In this document: positions 1 to 5,270 of the stretch, one piece after another
Layout: the number at the start of each line of letters is the position of its first letter
How positions within the stretch are numbered: the stretch's first letter is position 1
Source: an uncultured Lysobacteraceae bacterium
GTDB lineage: Bacteria > Pseudomonadota > Gammaproteobacteria > Xanthomonadales > Rhodanobacteraceae
Direction: 5' to 3'
Assembly (NCBI GenBank): GCA_946482585.1
Contig: CAMLSI010000379.1
Span: 1-5,270 of the forward strand
Length of the DNA: 5,270 bases
Position numbers and translations under genes: made by a program
Notes under the pieces: generated by a model
Database searches by the model: none
What the model saw: only the letters and a program-made list of their open reading frames with translations
Told to the model about the DNA's origin: nothing

Positions 1-63
1 AACGGCCTTGCGGCGATGCTGCAGACGATCAAGCAGCACGCACGGGGCATTCAGACCGGCTGA
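1..63 (+). CDS. C-terminal end of an unidentified protein (partial, left edge)
   Basis: Frame 1 reads 20 codons (NGLAAMLQTI then KQHARGIQTG) and stops at a TGA at 61-63. Most third positions are G or C, as expected for coding DNA in this GC-rich genome. A strong hairpin terminator begins 60 bases after the stop, which fits the end of a transcription unit. The visible residues look like an amphipathic helix followed by a short polar tail. They are too few to name a family and I do not recognise the protein. The neighbouring frame also stays open here, but it continues as antisense to dksA and is less likely to be real. Confidence 0.5.
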   Translation, partial: NGLAAMLQTIKQHARGIQTG

Positions 64-122
64 GCGCCAGGACGTCCGTTCACGCACTGCGCGCTCCAGC
101 GACATCCACCCCAGCAGATACG

Positions 123-148
123 AAAAGCCCCGCAGTCGCGGGGCTTTT
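123..148. terminator. Bidirectional intrinsic terminator between convergent genes
   Basis: A perfect 11-bp inverted repeat (AAAAGCCCCGC, loop AGTC, GCGGGGCTTTT) has a GC core of seven pairs. It ends in four T residues when read on either strand. It lies 59 bases after the plus-strand stop at 63 and 12 bases beyond the dksA stop at 161-163. It can therefore end transcription of both convergent genes. The T-runs are short, so efficiency may be moderate. Confidence 0.85.
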
Positions 149-160
149 GCTGTCGTGCTT

Positions 161-1183
161 TCAGTCGCCCATCTGGCGCTGCCGATGCTCCCAGCGCTCT
201 TGAGCGTCGAGGCACAGGGTCGCGATGGGACGCGCTTCGAGACGTTCGAGGCCGATGTCCTCGTCGGTTTCTTCGCAGTAGCCGTACCGGCCTTCCTCGA
301 TGCGCTTGAGTGCCTTGTCGATTTTCGCGATGAGCTTGCGATAGCGATCGCGGGTACGGAGCTCGAGCGAGTTTTCCGTCTCGCGCGTCGCGCGCTCGGC
401 CTCGTCGCCGATATCGCGGACTTCTTCGCGCAGGTTGTCGATGGTCTGCTTCGATTCTTCGACCAGCTGATCGCGCCACTCGCGCAGCTTGTTGCGAAAG
501 AATGCGAGATGCATCGGGTTCATGTACTCCTCGTCCTGGGAAGGACGATAACCCGTCGGCAGGTCGATGTTCGTCGTGGCGGCAAGCGCATAGCGGCCGC
601 CTTCCATCGTGATGCCGGACTCCGAAGCGGTCGGGGCGATGACGCCCTTGCGCGAATTCTTTTTGCTTTCTTCTGTGATCACTTGCTTCGTCGATTTGCT
701 TGAGGGGGCTGGTGTTGCGACGGGCGCGGGCGGCGTTGCAGCGGGTGTCGCCTGTGCCGGTGTCTTCGGCGCCGCCGCCGTTTTCGCAACGGCAGGCGGA
801 ATCGTAGGCGCCGCGTGTTTCACCTTTGCGGAAGCCGCGGCCGGTGCGGGCGCCGATTTCGGTTTGCTCGGCGCAGCAGCGGGCTTGCTGGCCTTCGTCG
901 TCTTCGACGCCGCTTTCGCGACGGGCCTGGGAGCGGCTTTCGCAGCAGGTTTCGCGACGGGCCTGGCCGCCGGTTTCCCGACGGACTTCACTGCCTTCAC
1001 CGCCGGCTTCGCCGCTTTCGTCGGTTTCGCAGCGGGCTTCGTGACCTTCTTCGCGGGCGCTGCCGCTTTCACGGGCGCCTTCTTCGAAGCCGCACTCGAT
1101 GTTTTCTTCACCGCCTTGGCGCTCGCAGTGCCCTTGCCCTTGGCGACGACTTTCTTTGCCGTACTACGCGTGCTTTTCGCCAT
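161..1183 (-). CDS. dksA: RNA polymerase-binding transcription factor DksA with long Lys/Ala/Pro-rich N-terminal tail
   Basis: This 340-residue protein is more than twice the roughly 150 residues of E. coli DksA. Residues about 216-340 match DksA throughout: the EEYMN segment at 218-222, the coiled coil (about 223-297) with its tip at D260-x-x-E263-x-A265, the SLELR segment at 272-276, and the C-terminal zinc-finger region with RLEARP at 314-319. DksA enters the RNA polymerase secondary channel and, with ppGpp, adjusts initiation at rRNA, ribosomal-protein and amino-acid promoters. The four zinc positions are C303, T306, C324 and A327, so two of four cysteines are lost, as in zinc-independent DksA types. 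The first tip Asp is kept, but the second (E. coli D74) is Glu. Residues 1 to about 165 are low-complexity K/A/P repeats resembling histone H1 or AlgP tails and are probably disordered and nucleic-acid binding (inference). A stop codon three codons upstream fixes the start at 1183. No strong Shine-Dalgarno is visible. Identity is firm; the function of the tail is unknown. Confidence 0.95.
   Translation of the reverse strand: MAKSTRSTAKKVVAKGKGTASAKAVKKTSSAASKKAPVKAAAPAKKVTKPAAKPTKAAKPAVKAVKSVGKPAARPVAKPAAKAAPRPVAKAASKTTKASKPAAAPSKPKSAPAPAAASAKVKHAAPTIPPAVAKTAAAPKTPAQATPAATPPAPVATPAPSSKSTKQVITEESKKNSRKGVIAPTASESGITMEGGRYALAATTNIDLPTGYRPSQDEEYMNPMHLAFFRNKLREWRDQLVEESKQTIDNLREEVRDIGDEAERATRETENSLELRTRDRYRKLIAKIDKALKRIEEGRYGYCEETDEDIGLERLEARPIATLCLDAQERWEHRQRQMGD
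914..966 (-). repeat. Short direct repeat inside the DksA tail coding region
   Basis: The 17-base string TTTCGCGACGGGCCTGG occurs at 914-930 and again at 950-966, a period of 36 bases. In dksA this encodes the repeated RPVAK units at residues 74-78 and 86-90 (12-residue period). Similar imperfect PAAK/PVAK units fill residues about 40-110. This is the pattern expected for a tail growing or shrinking by in-frame slippage or recombination. Confidence 0.75.
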
Positions 1184-1195
1184 TTCCGTTCACCG

Positions 1196-1223
1196 TTGTG
1201 GCTAGGCGGCGGCGTGTTATAGC
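1196..1223 (+). promoter_or_regulatory. Candidate promoter of the yidD-pyrC-M23 operon
   Basis: TTGTGG (1196-1201) and TATAGC (1218-1223) are 16 bases apart on the plus strand. The start would fall near 1230 and give a leader of about 67 bases before yidD. The match is weaker than that of the dksA promoter. Its -10 shares 1218-1221 with the dksA -10 on the other strand, so the two could not be occupied by polymerase at once. The position in the divergent gap makes a plus-strand promoter necessary somewhere here, but this choice is tentative. Confidence 0.4.
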
Positions 1224-1244
1224 CTAAGTCCCCAGCACCGGCAA
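1216..1244 (-). promoter_or_regulatory. Probable sigma70-type promoter of dksA
   Basis: Read on the minus strand, TTGCCG (1239-1244) and TATAAC (1216-1221) are separated by 17 bases, close to the sigma70 consensus. The predicted transcription start near 1209 would give a leader of about 26 bases before the dksA ATG. The bases just after the -10 element (ACGCCGCCGCC) form a GC-rich discriminator. Such discriminators are typical of promoters repressed by ppGpp/DksA, so autoregulation is plausible but unproven. Confidence 0.6.
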
Positions 1245-1270
1245 CCGCCGGAAATCTGCGCCTGCGCGCA
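1238..1270. repeat. Two tandem small inverted repeats in the divergent control region
   Basis: CCGGC-AACC-GCCGG occupies 1238-1251 and TGCGC-CTGC-GCGCA occupies 1257-1270. Each has a perfect 5-bp stem and a 4-base loop, and they are 5 bases apart. The first overlaps the dksA -35 element. Both would lie in the 5' leader of the yidD-pyrC transcript if the plus-strand promoter call is right. They could be operator half-sites, leader hairpins or chance in GC-rich DNA. No T-run follows, so they are not an intrinsic terminator. Confidence 0.4.
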
Positions 1271-1297
1271 TCGCCAAGTCCTGCGCTTCTCGCCTCC

Positions 1298-1561
1298 GTG
1301 TCCCGGCTAATACTCTATTTGCTTGGCCTGTACAAGCGGTTGCTGAGCCCATTGTTCGGCGCACGCTGCCGCTATCATCCGAGCTGCTCGCACTACGCGC
1401 GCGTCGCCGTCGCGCGTCACGGCGCGCTGCGCGGAAGCGTGCTCGCGAGCTGGCGCTTGCTGCGATGCAATCCTTTCAGCGCCGGCGGCTTCGACTACGT
1501 GCCGACGCGCTTCACCTTCCGACGTCAGAAATCGGACCCTTTCGAAGGCCAGGACTCATGA
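1298..1561 (+). CDS. yidD: YidD, membrane protein insertion efficiency factor
   Basis: This small protein of 87 residues is the expected size for YidD, a peripheral inner-membrane protein that assists YidC-dependent insertion of membrane proteins. An amphipathic, basic N-terminal helix (residues about 1-20, [11 protein letters not shown]) is followed by the family signature: [11 protein letters not shown] at 24-34 with Cys24 and Cys30, HG at 41-42, and RCNP at 56-59 with Cys57, then the GGFDYVP segment (63-69). The start is a GTG at 1298. It places the N-terminal helix at the usual distance from the CR..PSCS motif, and no ATG lies in frame upstream. No clear Shine-Dalgarno precedes it. The stop overlaps the pyrC start (ATGA at 1558-1561). 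yidD commonly sits between rnpA and yidC, so finding it ahead of pyrC and next to dksA is a different arrangement, probably lineage-specific. Confidence 0.93.
   Translation: MSRLILYLLGLYKRLLSPLFGARCRYHPSCSHYARVAVARHGALRGSVLASWRLLRCNPFSAGGFDYVPTRFTFRRQKSDPFEGQDS
1544..1554 (+). promoter_or_regulatory. Ribosome binding site deciding the dihydroorotase start
   Basis: GAAGG (1544-1548) lies 9 bases and AGGA (1551-1554) 3 bases before the ATG at 1558-1560. The reading frame is open further upstream to an ATG at 1465, but that part lies inside yidD and has no family similarity. The purine-rich site and the ATGA overlap with the yidD stop both support 1558 as the true start. Confidence 0.65.
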
Positions 1562-2892
1562 AGAACTGGCTGATCCGCAATGCCGAGCTGGTCAATGAAG
1601 GAAGCCGCCGCGTTGCCGACGTGCGCCTGCGCGACGGCCGCATCGAAACCATCGCCGGCAGCCTCGACGCGCGCGTCGACGAGACTGTCGTCGACGCGTC
1701 GGGACAATGGCTTCTGCCCGGCATGATCGATGACCAGGTGCACTTCCGAGAACCCGGCCTCGAACACAAGGCAGATTTCGCGACCGAGTCGCGTGCGGCA
1801 GTCGCCGGCGGCATCACGAGCTACATGGAGATGCCGAATTCCAAGCCGACCACGACGACGCTCGACGCACTGGAAGACAAGTACGCGCGCGCCGCGGCGA
1901 AATCGCTCGCGAACCATGCGTTCTATCTCGGAGCTACGAACGACAATCTCGACGTGATCCGCGCGCTCGACCCGAAGGCCGCGTGCGGCATCAAGATCTT
2001 CATGGGCGCATCGACCGGCAACATGCTCGTCGACAATCCCGACACGCTCGATGCGATCTTCCGCGAGGCGCCGACGATCATCGTGACGCATTGCGAAGAC
2101 ACGCCGACGATCGACGCCAATCTCGCGCGCGAACGCGAGCGCTACGGCAGTGCGATCCCGGTCGAACGCCATCCCTACATCCGCTCGCGCGAGGCCTGCC
2201 TGAAGTCCTCGACGCTCGCGGTCGGACTCGCGCGGCGCCACGGCACGCGCCTGCATATCCTCCACATCACGACCGCCGACGAGCTGGCGCTGTTCAGTCC
2301 CGGACCACTGCGCGGCAAGCGCATCACGGCGGAGACCTGCGTGCACTTCCTGCAGTTTTCCGAAAGCGACTATGCGACGCTCGGCAACAAGATCAAATGC
2401 AATCCGGCGATCAAGGCCGAAAGCGACCGCCAAGCCATCATCGCCGCGGTGCGCGACGGCCGCATTGATGTGCTCGCGACCGACCACGCGCCGCATACGA
2501 TCGAGGAAAAGGCGTTGCCCTACGAGCAGGCGCCGTCGGGCCTGCCGCTGGTCCAGTTCGCGCTGCAGTGCGCGCTCGAACAGGCTTTCGCGGGCACGAT
2601 TCCGCTCGAACGCATCGTCGAAAGCCTGACGCATGCGCCGGCCGAGCTGTTCCAGGTCAGGGAACGCGGCTATCTGCGCGAGGGCTATCACGCCGATCTC
2701 GTGCTCGTCGATCCGACCCGGCCGCACACGGTCACGCGCGAGGAAATCCTGTCGCGCTGCGGATGGTCCCCGTTCGAAGGACATACGTTCCGCTCGAGCA
2801 TCGCGTCGACCTGGGTCAACGGCGCGCGCGCCTGGGACGGCAGCCGCGTCGACGAGGGAGTGCGCGGTCTGCGCCTCGAATTCGACCGATGA
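1558..2892 (+). CDS. pyrC: Dihydroorotase (class I-like, amidohydrolase superfamily)
   Basis: This 444-residue cytoplasmic enzyme would interconvert carbamoyl-aspartate and dihydroorotate, the third step of de novo pyrimidine synthesis. Family marks in order: the [14 protein letters not shown] segment at 54-67, with H62 as metal ligand and R64 as substrate contact; MPN at 92-94 (substrate Asn); K146 in GIKIFMGAS as the expected carboxylated, metal-bridging Lys; H178 in THCED; H236 in HILHITT; N282 in KCNPAIK; and catalytic D309 in ATDHAPH. The C-terminal part (378-422, HADLVLVDP to NGAR) rebuilds the small beta-sandwich domain of amidohydrolases. Length fits class I dihydroorotases, against about 345 for the E. 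coli type. The usual H-x-H metal pair reads Q60-x-H62; I recall DDQVH as typical of one dihydroorotase subgroup, so this is probably lineage-wide and not damage. Allantoinase or hydantoinase activity is less likely. The gene is coupled to yidD and to the M23 gene by ATGA overlaps. Confidence 0.9.
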   Translation: MKNWLIRNAELVNEGSRRVADVRLRDGRIETIAGSLDARVDETVVDASGQWLLPGMIDDQVHFREPGLEHKADFATESRAAVAGGITSYMEMPNSKPTTTTLDALEDKYARAAAKSLANHAFYLGATNDNLDVIRALDPKAACGIKIFMGASTGNMLVDNPDTLDAIFREAPTIIVTHCEDTPTIDANLARERERYGSAIPVERHPYIRSREACLKSSTLAVGLARRHGTRLHILHITTADELALFSPGPLRGKRITAETCVHFLQFSESDYATLGNKIKCNPAIKAESDRQAIIAAVRDGRIDVLATDHAPHTIEEKALPYEQAPSGLPLVQFALQCALEQAFAGTIPLERIVESLTHAPAELFQVRERGYLREGYHADLVLVDPTRPHTVTREEILSRCGWSPFEGHTFRSSIASTWVNGARAWDGSRVDEGVRGLRLEFDR

Positions 2893-3722
2893 GGCAAGCC
2901 ACCCTACGCCGCCGCTACGCCGCATTGCTCGGCGTCGCACTCGGCACCGGCGGAGCGGCGGACGCGGTCACGCCGGCAGCGACGATGCTGCCGCAGCAGG
3001 TTCAGCAGGGCCAGCTCGTGATCGGGCGCACCGAGCCCGGCAGCCGCGTCACGATCGGCGAACGCGAAGCGCGTGTCGCGCGAGACGGCGCTTTCGTATT
3101 CGGCGTCGAACGCGACGCGCCGCAGGCCGTCACGGTCACCATTCGCCATGTCGGCGGCAGGACCGAGCAGCGCGAACTCGCGGTCGCGCAGCGCAGCTAC
3201 AAGATCGAACGTGTCGACGGCCTGCCGCAACACACGGTCACGCCAGATCCGGAGCTCGCCAGACGTATTGCCGAGGAACAGGCGCGCGTCGCCGACGCGC
3301 GCAAGCGCGACGATGACCGCGACGACTACACGCATGGGTTCGAGCGTCCCGCGCAAGGCCGCATCAGCGGCGTCTATGGCAGTCAGCGCATCGACAACGG
3401 CGTGCCGAAAGCGCCGCACTACGGCCTCGACATCGCGGTGCCGACCGGCACTCCGGTGAAGGCGCCCGCCGCCGGCATCGTGAGTTTCGCGGCGAACGGC
3501 CTCGTGCTGACCGGCGGTACCGTGCTCATCGATCACGGTCACGGCCTCACGAGTTCGTTCCTGCATCTGAGCCGCATCGATGTGAAGGTCGGCGACCGCG
3601 TGGAGCAAGGCGAGGTCTTCGCCGCCGCCGGAGCGACCGGACGCGCCAGCGGTCCGCACGTGCACTGGGGCTTCAACTGGTTCGACGTGCGGCTCGATCC
3701 TGCGCTGCTGCCGGAGTCGTGA
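2889..3722 (+). CDS. Secreted M23-family metallopeptidase (LytM/lysostaphin-type)
   Basis: This 277-residue exported protein begins with a Sec-type signal peptide: basic [10 protein letters not shown], a short hydrophobic stretch (11-20) and an A-D-A cleavage site after residue 26. Residues about 33-120 form a beta-rich N-terminal region like that preceding many M23 domains, ending in the GLPQHTVTPDPE segment. A charged, probably helical linker follows (121-147). The catalytic LytM domain (about 150-272) has zinc ligands H177 and D181 in HYGLD, catalytic H226 in FLHLS, and H257-x-H259 in the PHVHWGF segment. All active-site residues are present, so it should be an active periplasmic peptidase cleaving peptidoglycan cross-links, although the substrate is inferred. 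The start ATG overlaps the pyrC stop (ATGA at 2889-2892) and has no Shine-Dalgarno, which suggests termination-reinitiation. It is the last gene of the operon. Role in division or cell-wall growth is unproven. Confidence 0.92.
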   Translation: MRQATLRRRYAALLGVALGTGGAADAVTPAATMLPQQVQQGQLVIGRTEPGSRVTIGEREARVARDGAFVFGVERDAPQAVTVTIRHVGGRTEQRELAVAQRSYKIERVDGLPQHTVTPDPELARRIAEEQARVADARKRDDDRDDYTHGFERPAQGRISGVYGSQRIDNGVPKAPHYGLDIAVPTGTPVKAPAAGIVSFAANGLVLTGGTVLIDHGHGLTSSFLHLSRIDVKVGDRVEQGEVFAAAGATGRASGPHVHWGFNWFDVRLDPALLPES

Positions 3723-3825
3723 GACACCACGCCGGCCGCACCGTGAATCGCGGCCGCTAGCAGACGCCGCGGCGCGCGCCGCCGTCGCGAGTTCCGGCGA
3801 CCCGGCTTCTGCTTCGCTGCCGCGC
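3723..3825. other. Intergenic GC-rich inverted repeats after the M23 gene
   Basis: No gene is visible here. CGGCCGC at 3733-3739 pairs with GCGGCCG at 3750-3756 (7-bp stem, 10-base loop), 10 bases past the M23 stop. GGCGCGCGCC at 3771-3780 is a perfect palindrome. GTCGC at 3784-3788 pairs with GCGAC at 3797-3801. None is followed by a T-run on the plus strand. The first hairpin could mark the 3' end of the operon mRNA with Rho-dependent termination, but this is inference. Confidence 0.4.
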
Positions 3826-3857
3826 AAAAAAGAAGGCCCCGCATCGCTGCGGGGCCT
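3826..3857 (-). terminator. Intrinsic terminator of the TonB-dependent receptor gene
   Basis: A perfect 10-bp inverted repeat (AGGCCCCGCA, loop TCGC, TGCGGGGCCT; 3834-3857) is followed on the minus strand by TTCTTTTTT. It starts 27 bases after the receptor stop codon. The long T-run is present only on the minus strand, so it acts mainly on the receptor transcript. Confidence 0.9.
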
Positions 3858-3884
3858 CCGACTTGCAACACCAGCCCGTCCCGA

Positions 3885-5270
3885 TCAGAAGGTCTGGTGG
3901 TACCGGACGTAATAGAACCGACCGATGTCAAACGCACCGTAGTACGGCGTGCTCGACGAAGCGGGGTTCGAGTAGTTCAGACCGGCCTGATGGTCGAACA
4001 CATTGTTGGCACCGAGAGAGATCGTGCCCTTCCACGGCGTATTCCAGCGGACCTGCAGGTCGTGGAAGGTGTTCGCGCCGACGCGATTGATAGGACGCGT
4101 GTCCGACGGATTCGCCGCGATGTAGTTCGGATCGCTGCACTCGTCCGGGAAGGTCGCCGCGCTCAGGCAGGTTTCCTTCGAGCTGGAGAAATAACGCGCA
4201 CCCCAGCTGGCGCCGAAATCACCATAGTCCCAGCTCAGCGTCGCTATGGAGCGCAGGCGGAAGTTGATGCCGGCGCTGCCCGCGAACGAGTTGGCTTCGC
4301 TGTGCCGGACGGTCGGAATGTTGGTCGACTTGAACTCCAGGTCGGAGACGTAGGTGTTCTGCCAGACCAAGCCGAAATTGCCCCAGTCGGTCGGCAGCTT
4401 GTAGGACAGGTCGAAGTCGAAGCCCTTGGTTTCGACATAGCCGGCATTGCGGTTGCCGAAGCTCATGGTGTTGACGATGCCCAGCACCGGATCACGCGTG
4501 AAGCCGGTGCAGCGCGCCGCATTGCCGTCGACATAGCAGTCGTTGAGCTTGGTCGTCGGATCGTCCGAGACGATGGTCTGATCGATGCGGATCTTCCACC
4601 AGTCCAGGCTCATGTTGAGACCTTCGGAGAAGGTCGGGCTCCACACCACACCCAACGTGTTCGAACGCGATTCTTCCGGCACCAGGTTCGGGTTCGAGCC
4701 GGAAACGAACGCAACCGGCGACTGCGCGTTGGCCACAGTGGTGGGTACGAAGCCCTGCTGCAGCTGGCGGTAAGTGTCGGCGTTCTGGATGTCCTGGGCG
4801 CAACGCGCACGGACCGCCGCGTTGGTGCGTGAGGCACCGTACACCGTGTCGCAGGGATCGGTGTAGAACGGGAAGGTCTGTGAGCCGCCGCCGTACAGGT
4901 CGGCGATGGTCGGCGCACGGAAGCCGTCAGCGCGGGTGCCGCGGAACATCAGCTGGTCGATCGGTTTCCAGGTGAACCCGATCTTGTTGTTCGTCGTGCT
5001 TCCGAAGGTGTCGTAGTCGGAACGGCGCGAAGCGAGGCTGAGACTCAGGTCCTTGGCAAAGGCAACGTCGCGCAGGATCGGCACGAACAGCTCGGCGTAG
5101 AGTTCGTCGACACTGTAGCTGCCGCTCGTGGGGCCAGCGGCCAGGTTGGTCGAGGCACCGGTCTGAGCGAGCGCGTCAGGAATGAACTCGCCGTATTCCG
5201 AACGGTGCTCGGCACCGGCGGCGAACGACAGGTCGCCGGCGGGCAGCGTGACGATCGGACCGGTGATGTT
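3885..5270 (-). CDS. TonB-dependent outer-membrane receptor, C-terminal part (5' end beyond right edge)
   Basis: The frame is open from the right edge to a TGA at 3885-3887, giving 461 residues of the C-terminal beta-barrel; signal peptide, TonB box and plug lie outside the window. Numbering from the edge, the family marks are GFRAPTIADLY (116-126), NPNLVPEES (193-201), alternating amphipathic strands throughout, the GANNVFDHQAG segment near the end (420-430), and the closing strand YYVRYHQTF, whose terminal Phe is the usual assembly signal for outer-membrane barrels. Such receptors use TonB energy to import siderophores, cobalamin, glycans or peptides. The substrate cannot be read from this part. 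Three closely spaced cysteine pairs (140/157, 245/254, 368/378) lie in hydrophilic, loop-like segments and probably form disulfides. The style resembles the large receptor families of Xanthomonas, Lysobacter and Caulobacter. A strong terminator follows the stop. The promoter is not in view. Confidence 0.92.
   Translation of the reverse strand, partial: NITGPIVTLPAGDLSFAAGAEHRSEYGEFIPDALAQTGASTNLAAGPTSGSYSVDELYAELFVPILRDVAFAKDLSLSLASRRSDYDTFGSTTNNKIGFTWKPIDQLMFRGTRADGFRAPTIADLYGGGSQTFPFYTDPCDTVYGASRTNAAVRARCAQDIQNADTYRQLQQGFVPTTVANAQSPVAFVSGSNPNLVPEESRSNTLGVVWSPTFSEGLNMSLDWWKIRIDQTIVSDDPTTKLNDCYVDGNAARCTGFTRDPVLGIVNTMSFGNRNAGYVETKGFDFDLSYKLPTDWGNFGLVWQNTYVSDLEFKSTNIPTVRHSEANSFAGSAGINFRLRSIATLSWDYGDFGASWGARYFSSSKETCLSAATFPDECSDPNYIAANPSDTRPINRVGANTFHDLQVRWNTPWKGTISLGANNVFDHQAGLNYSNPASSSTPYYGAFDIGRFYYVRYHQTF

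Noticed and set aside
609..1205. Open plus-strand frame with a hydrophobic Ala/Gly/Phe-rich product resembling a membrane protein
   Set aside because: It is the antisense of the Lys/Ala/Pro repeats of dksA (AAG/GCG codons read as Phe/Ala/Gly). The apparent membrane segments are a composition artefact.
1465..1557. Upstream extension of the dihydroorotase to an ATG at 1465
   Set aside because: The extra 31 codons lie within yidD and have no family similarity. The ATG at 1558 has a ribosome binding site and gives the usual N-terminus.
1525..2940. 471-codon open frame on the minus strand opposite pyrC
   Set aside because: It is the antisense of a clearly conserved dihydroorotase. Its translation is Arg/Ala/Asp-rich with no family motif, the usual artefact of GC-rich codon use.
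3771..3780. GGCGCGCGCC palindrome as a possible operator or replication-linked site
   Set aside because: Simple GC alternation in a GC-rich intergenic region. There is no second copy or adjacent promoter to support a role.
2904..3827. 307-codon minus-strand frame opposite the M23 peptidase gene
   Set aside because: The plus strand carries a signal peptide and all M23 catalytic motifs. The minus-strand product is Arg/Ala-rich with no motif.
3897..4832. 311-codon open frame on the plus strand opposite the TonB-dependent receptor
   Set aside because: The opposite strand encodes recognisable receptor motifs ending in the proper C-terminal Phe. The plus-strand product is Arg/Val-rich with no recognisable domain.

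Overview
The window is GC-rich and its gene content suggests a gammaproteobacterium of the Xanthomonas/Lysobacter/Dokdonella type (order Lysobacterales). The reasons are a DksA with a long Lys/Ala/Pro-rich N-terminal tail, a dksA-yidD-dihydroorotase-M23 peptidase cluster, and a large TonB-dependent receptor with cysteine-paired loops. The assignment rests on recalled gene order and protein style, not on a database search.

Layout. Positions 1-63 hold the last 20 codons of an unidentified plus-strand gene. A symmetrical hairpin with T-runs on both sides (123-148) separates it from the convergent dksA gene (minus strand, 161-1183). The 114-bp gap from 1184 to 1297 is a divergent control region. 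It holds a good sigma70-type promoter for dksA, an overlapping candidate promoter for the plus-strand genes, and two small tandem inverted repeats. From 1298 a tight plus-strand operon follows: yidD (membrane-protein insertion factor), pyrC-type dihydroorotase (pyrimidine synthesis) and a secreted M23-family metallopeptidase (cell-wall endopeptidase type). Both junctions are ATGA stop/start overlaps. A 162-bp gap (3723-3884) holds GC-rich inverted repeats and a strong minus-strand terminator. The rest (3885-5270) is the C-terminal 461 residues of a TonB-dependent outer-membrane receptor on the minus strand, which runs off the right edge.

How the genes relate. DksA is the RNA polymerase secondary-channel regulator that works with ppGpp. 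Its divergent neighbours serve growth functions: membrane-protein biogenesis, nucleotide supply and envelope remodelling. Joint control from the shared 1184-1297 region is plausible but inferred. The TonB receptor is a separate transcription unit.

The main points of interest are the form of DksA (two of four zinc cysteines, D-x-x-E-x-A coiled-coil tip, about 165-residue histone-H1-like tail), the compact overlapping divergent promoters, the dihydroorotase with Gln in place of the first metal-binding His, and the three cysteine pairs in the receptor. I see no mobile element, CRISPR array, tRNA, rRNA or clearly new multi-gene system; the window reads mostly as core chromosome.
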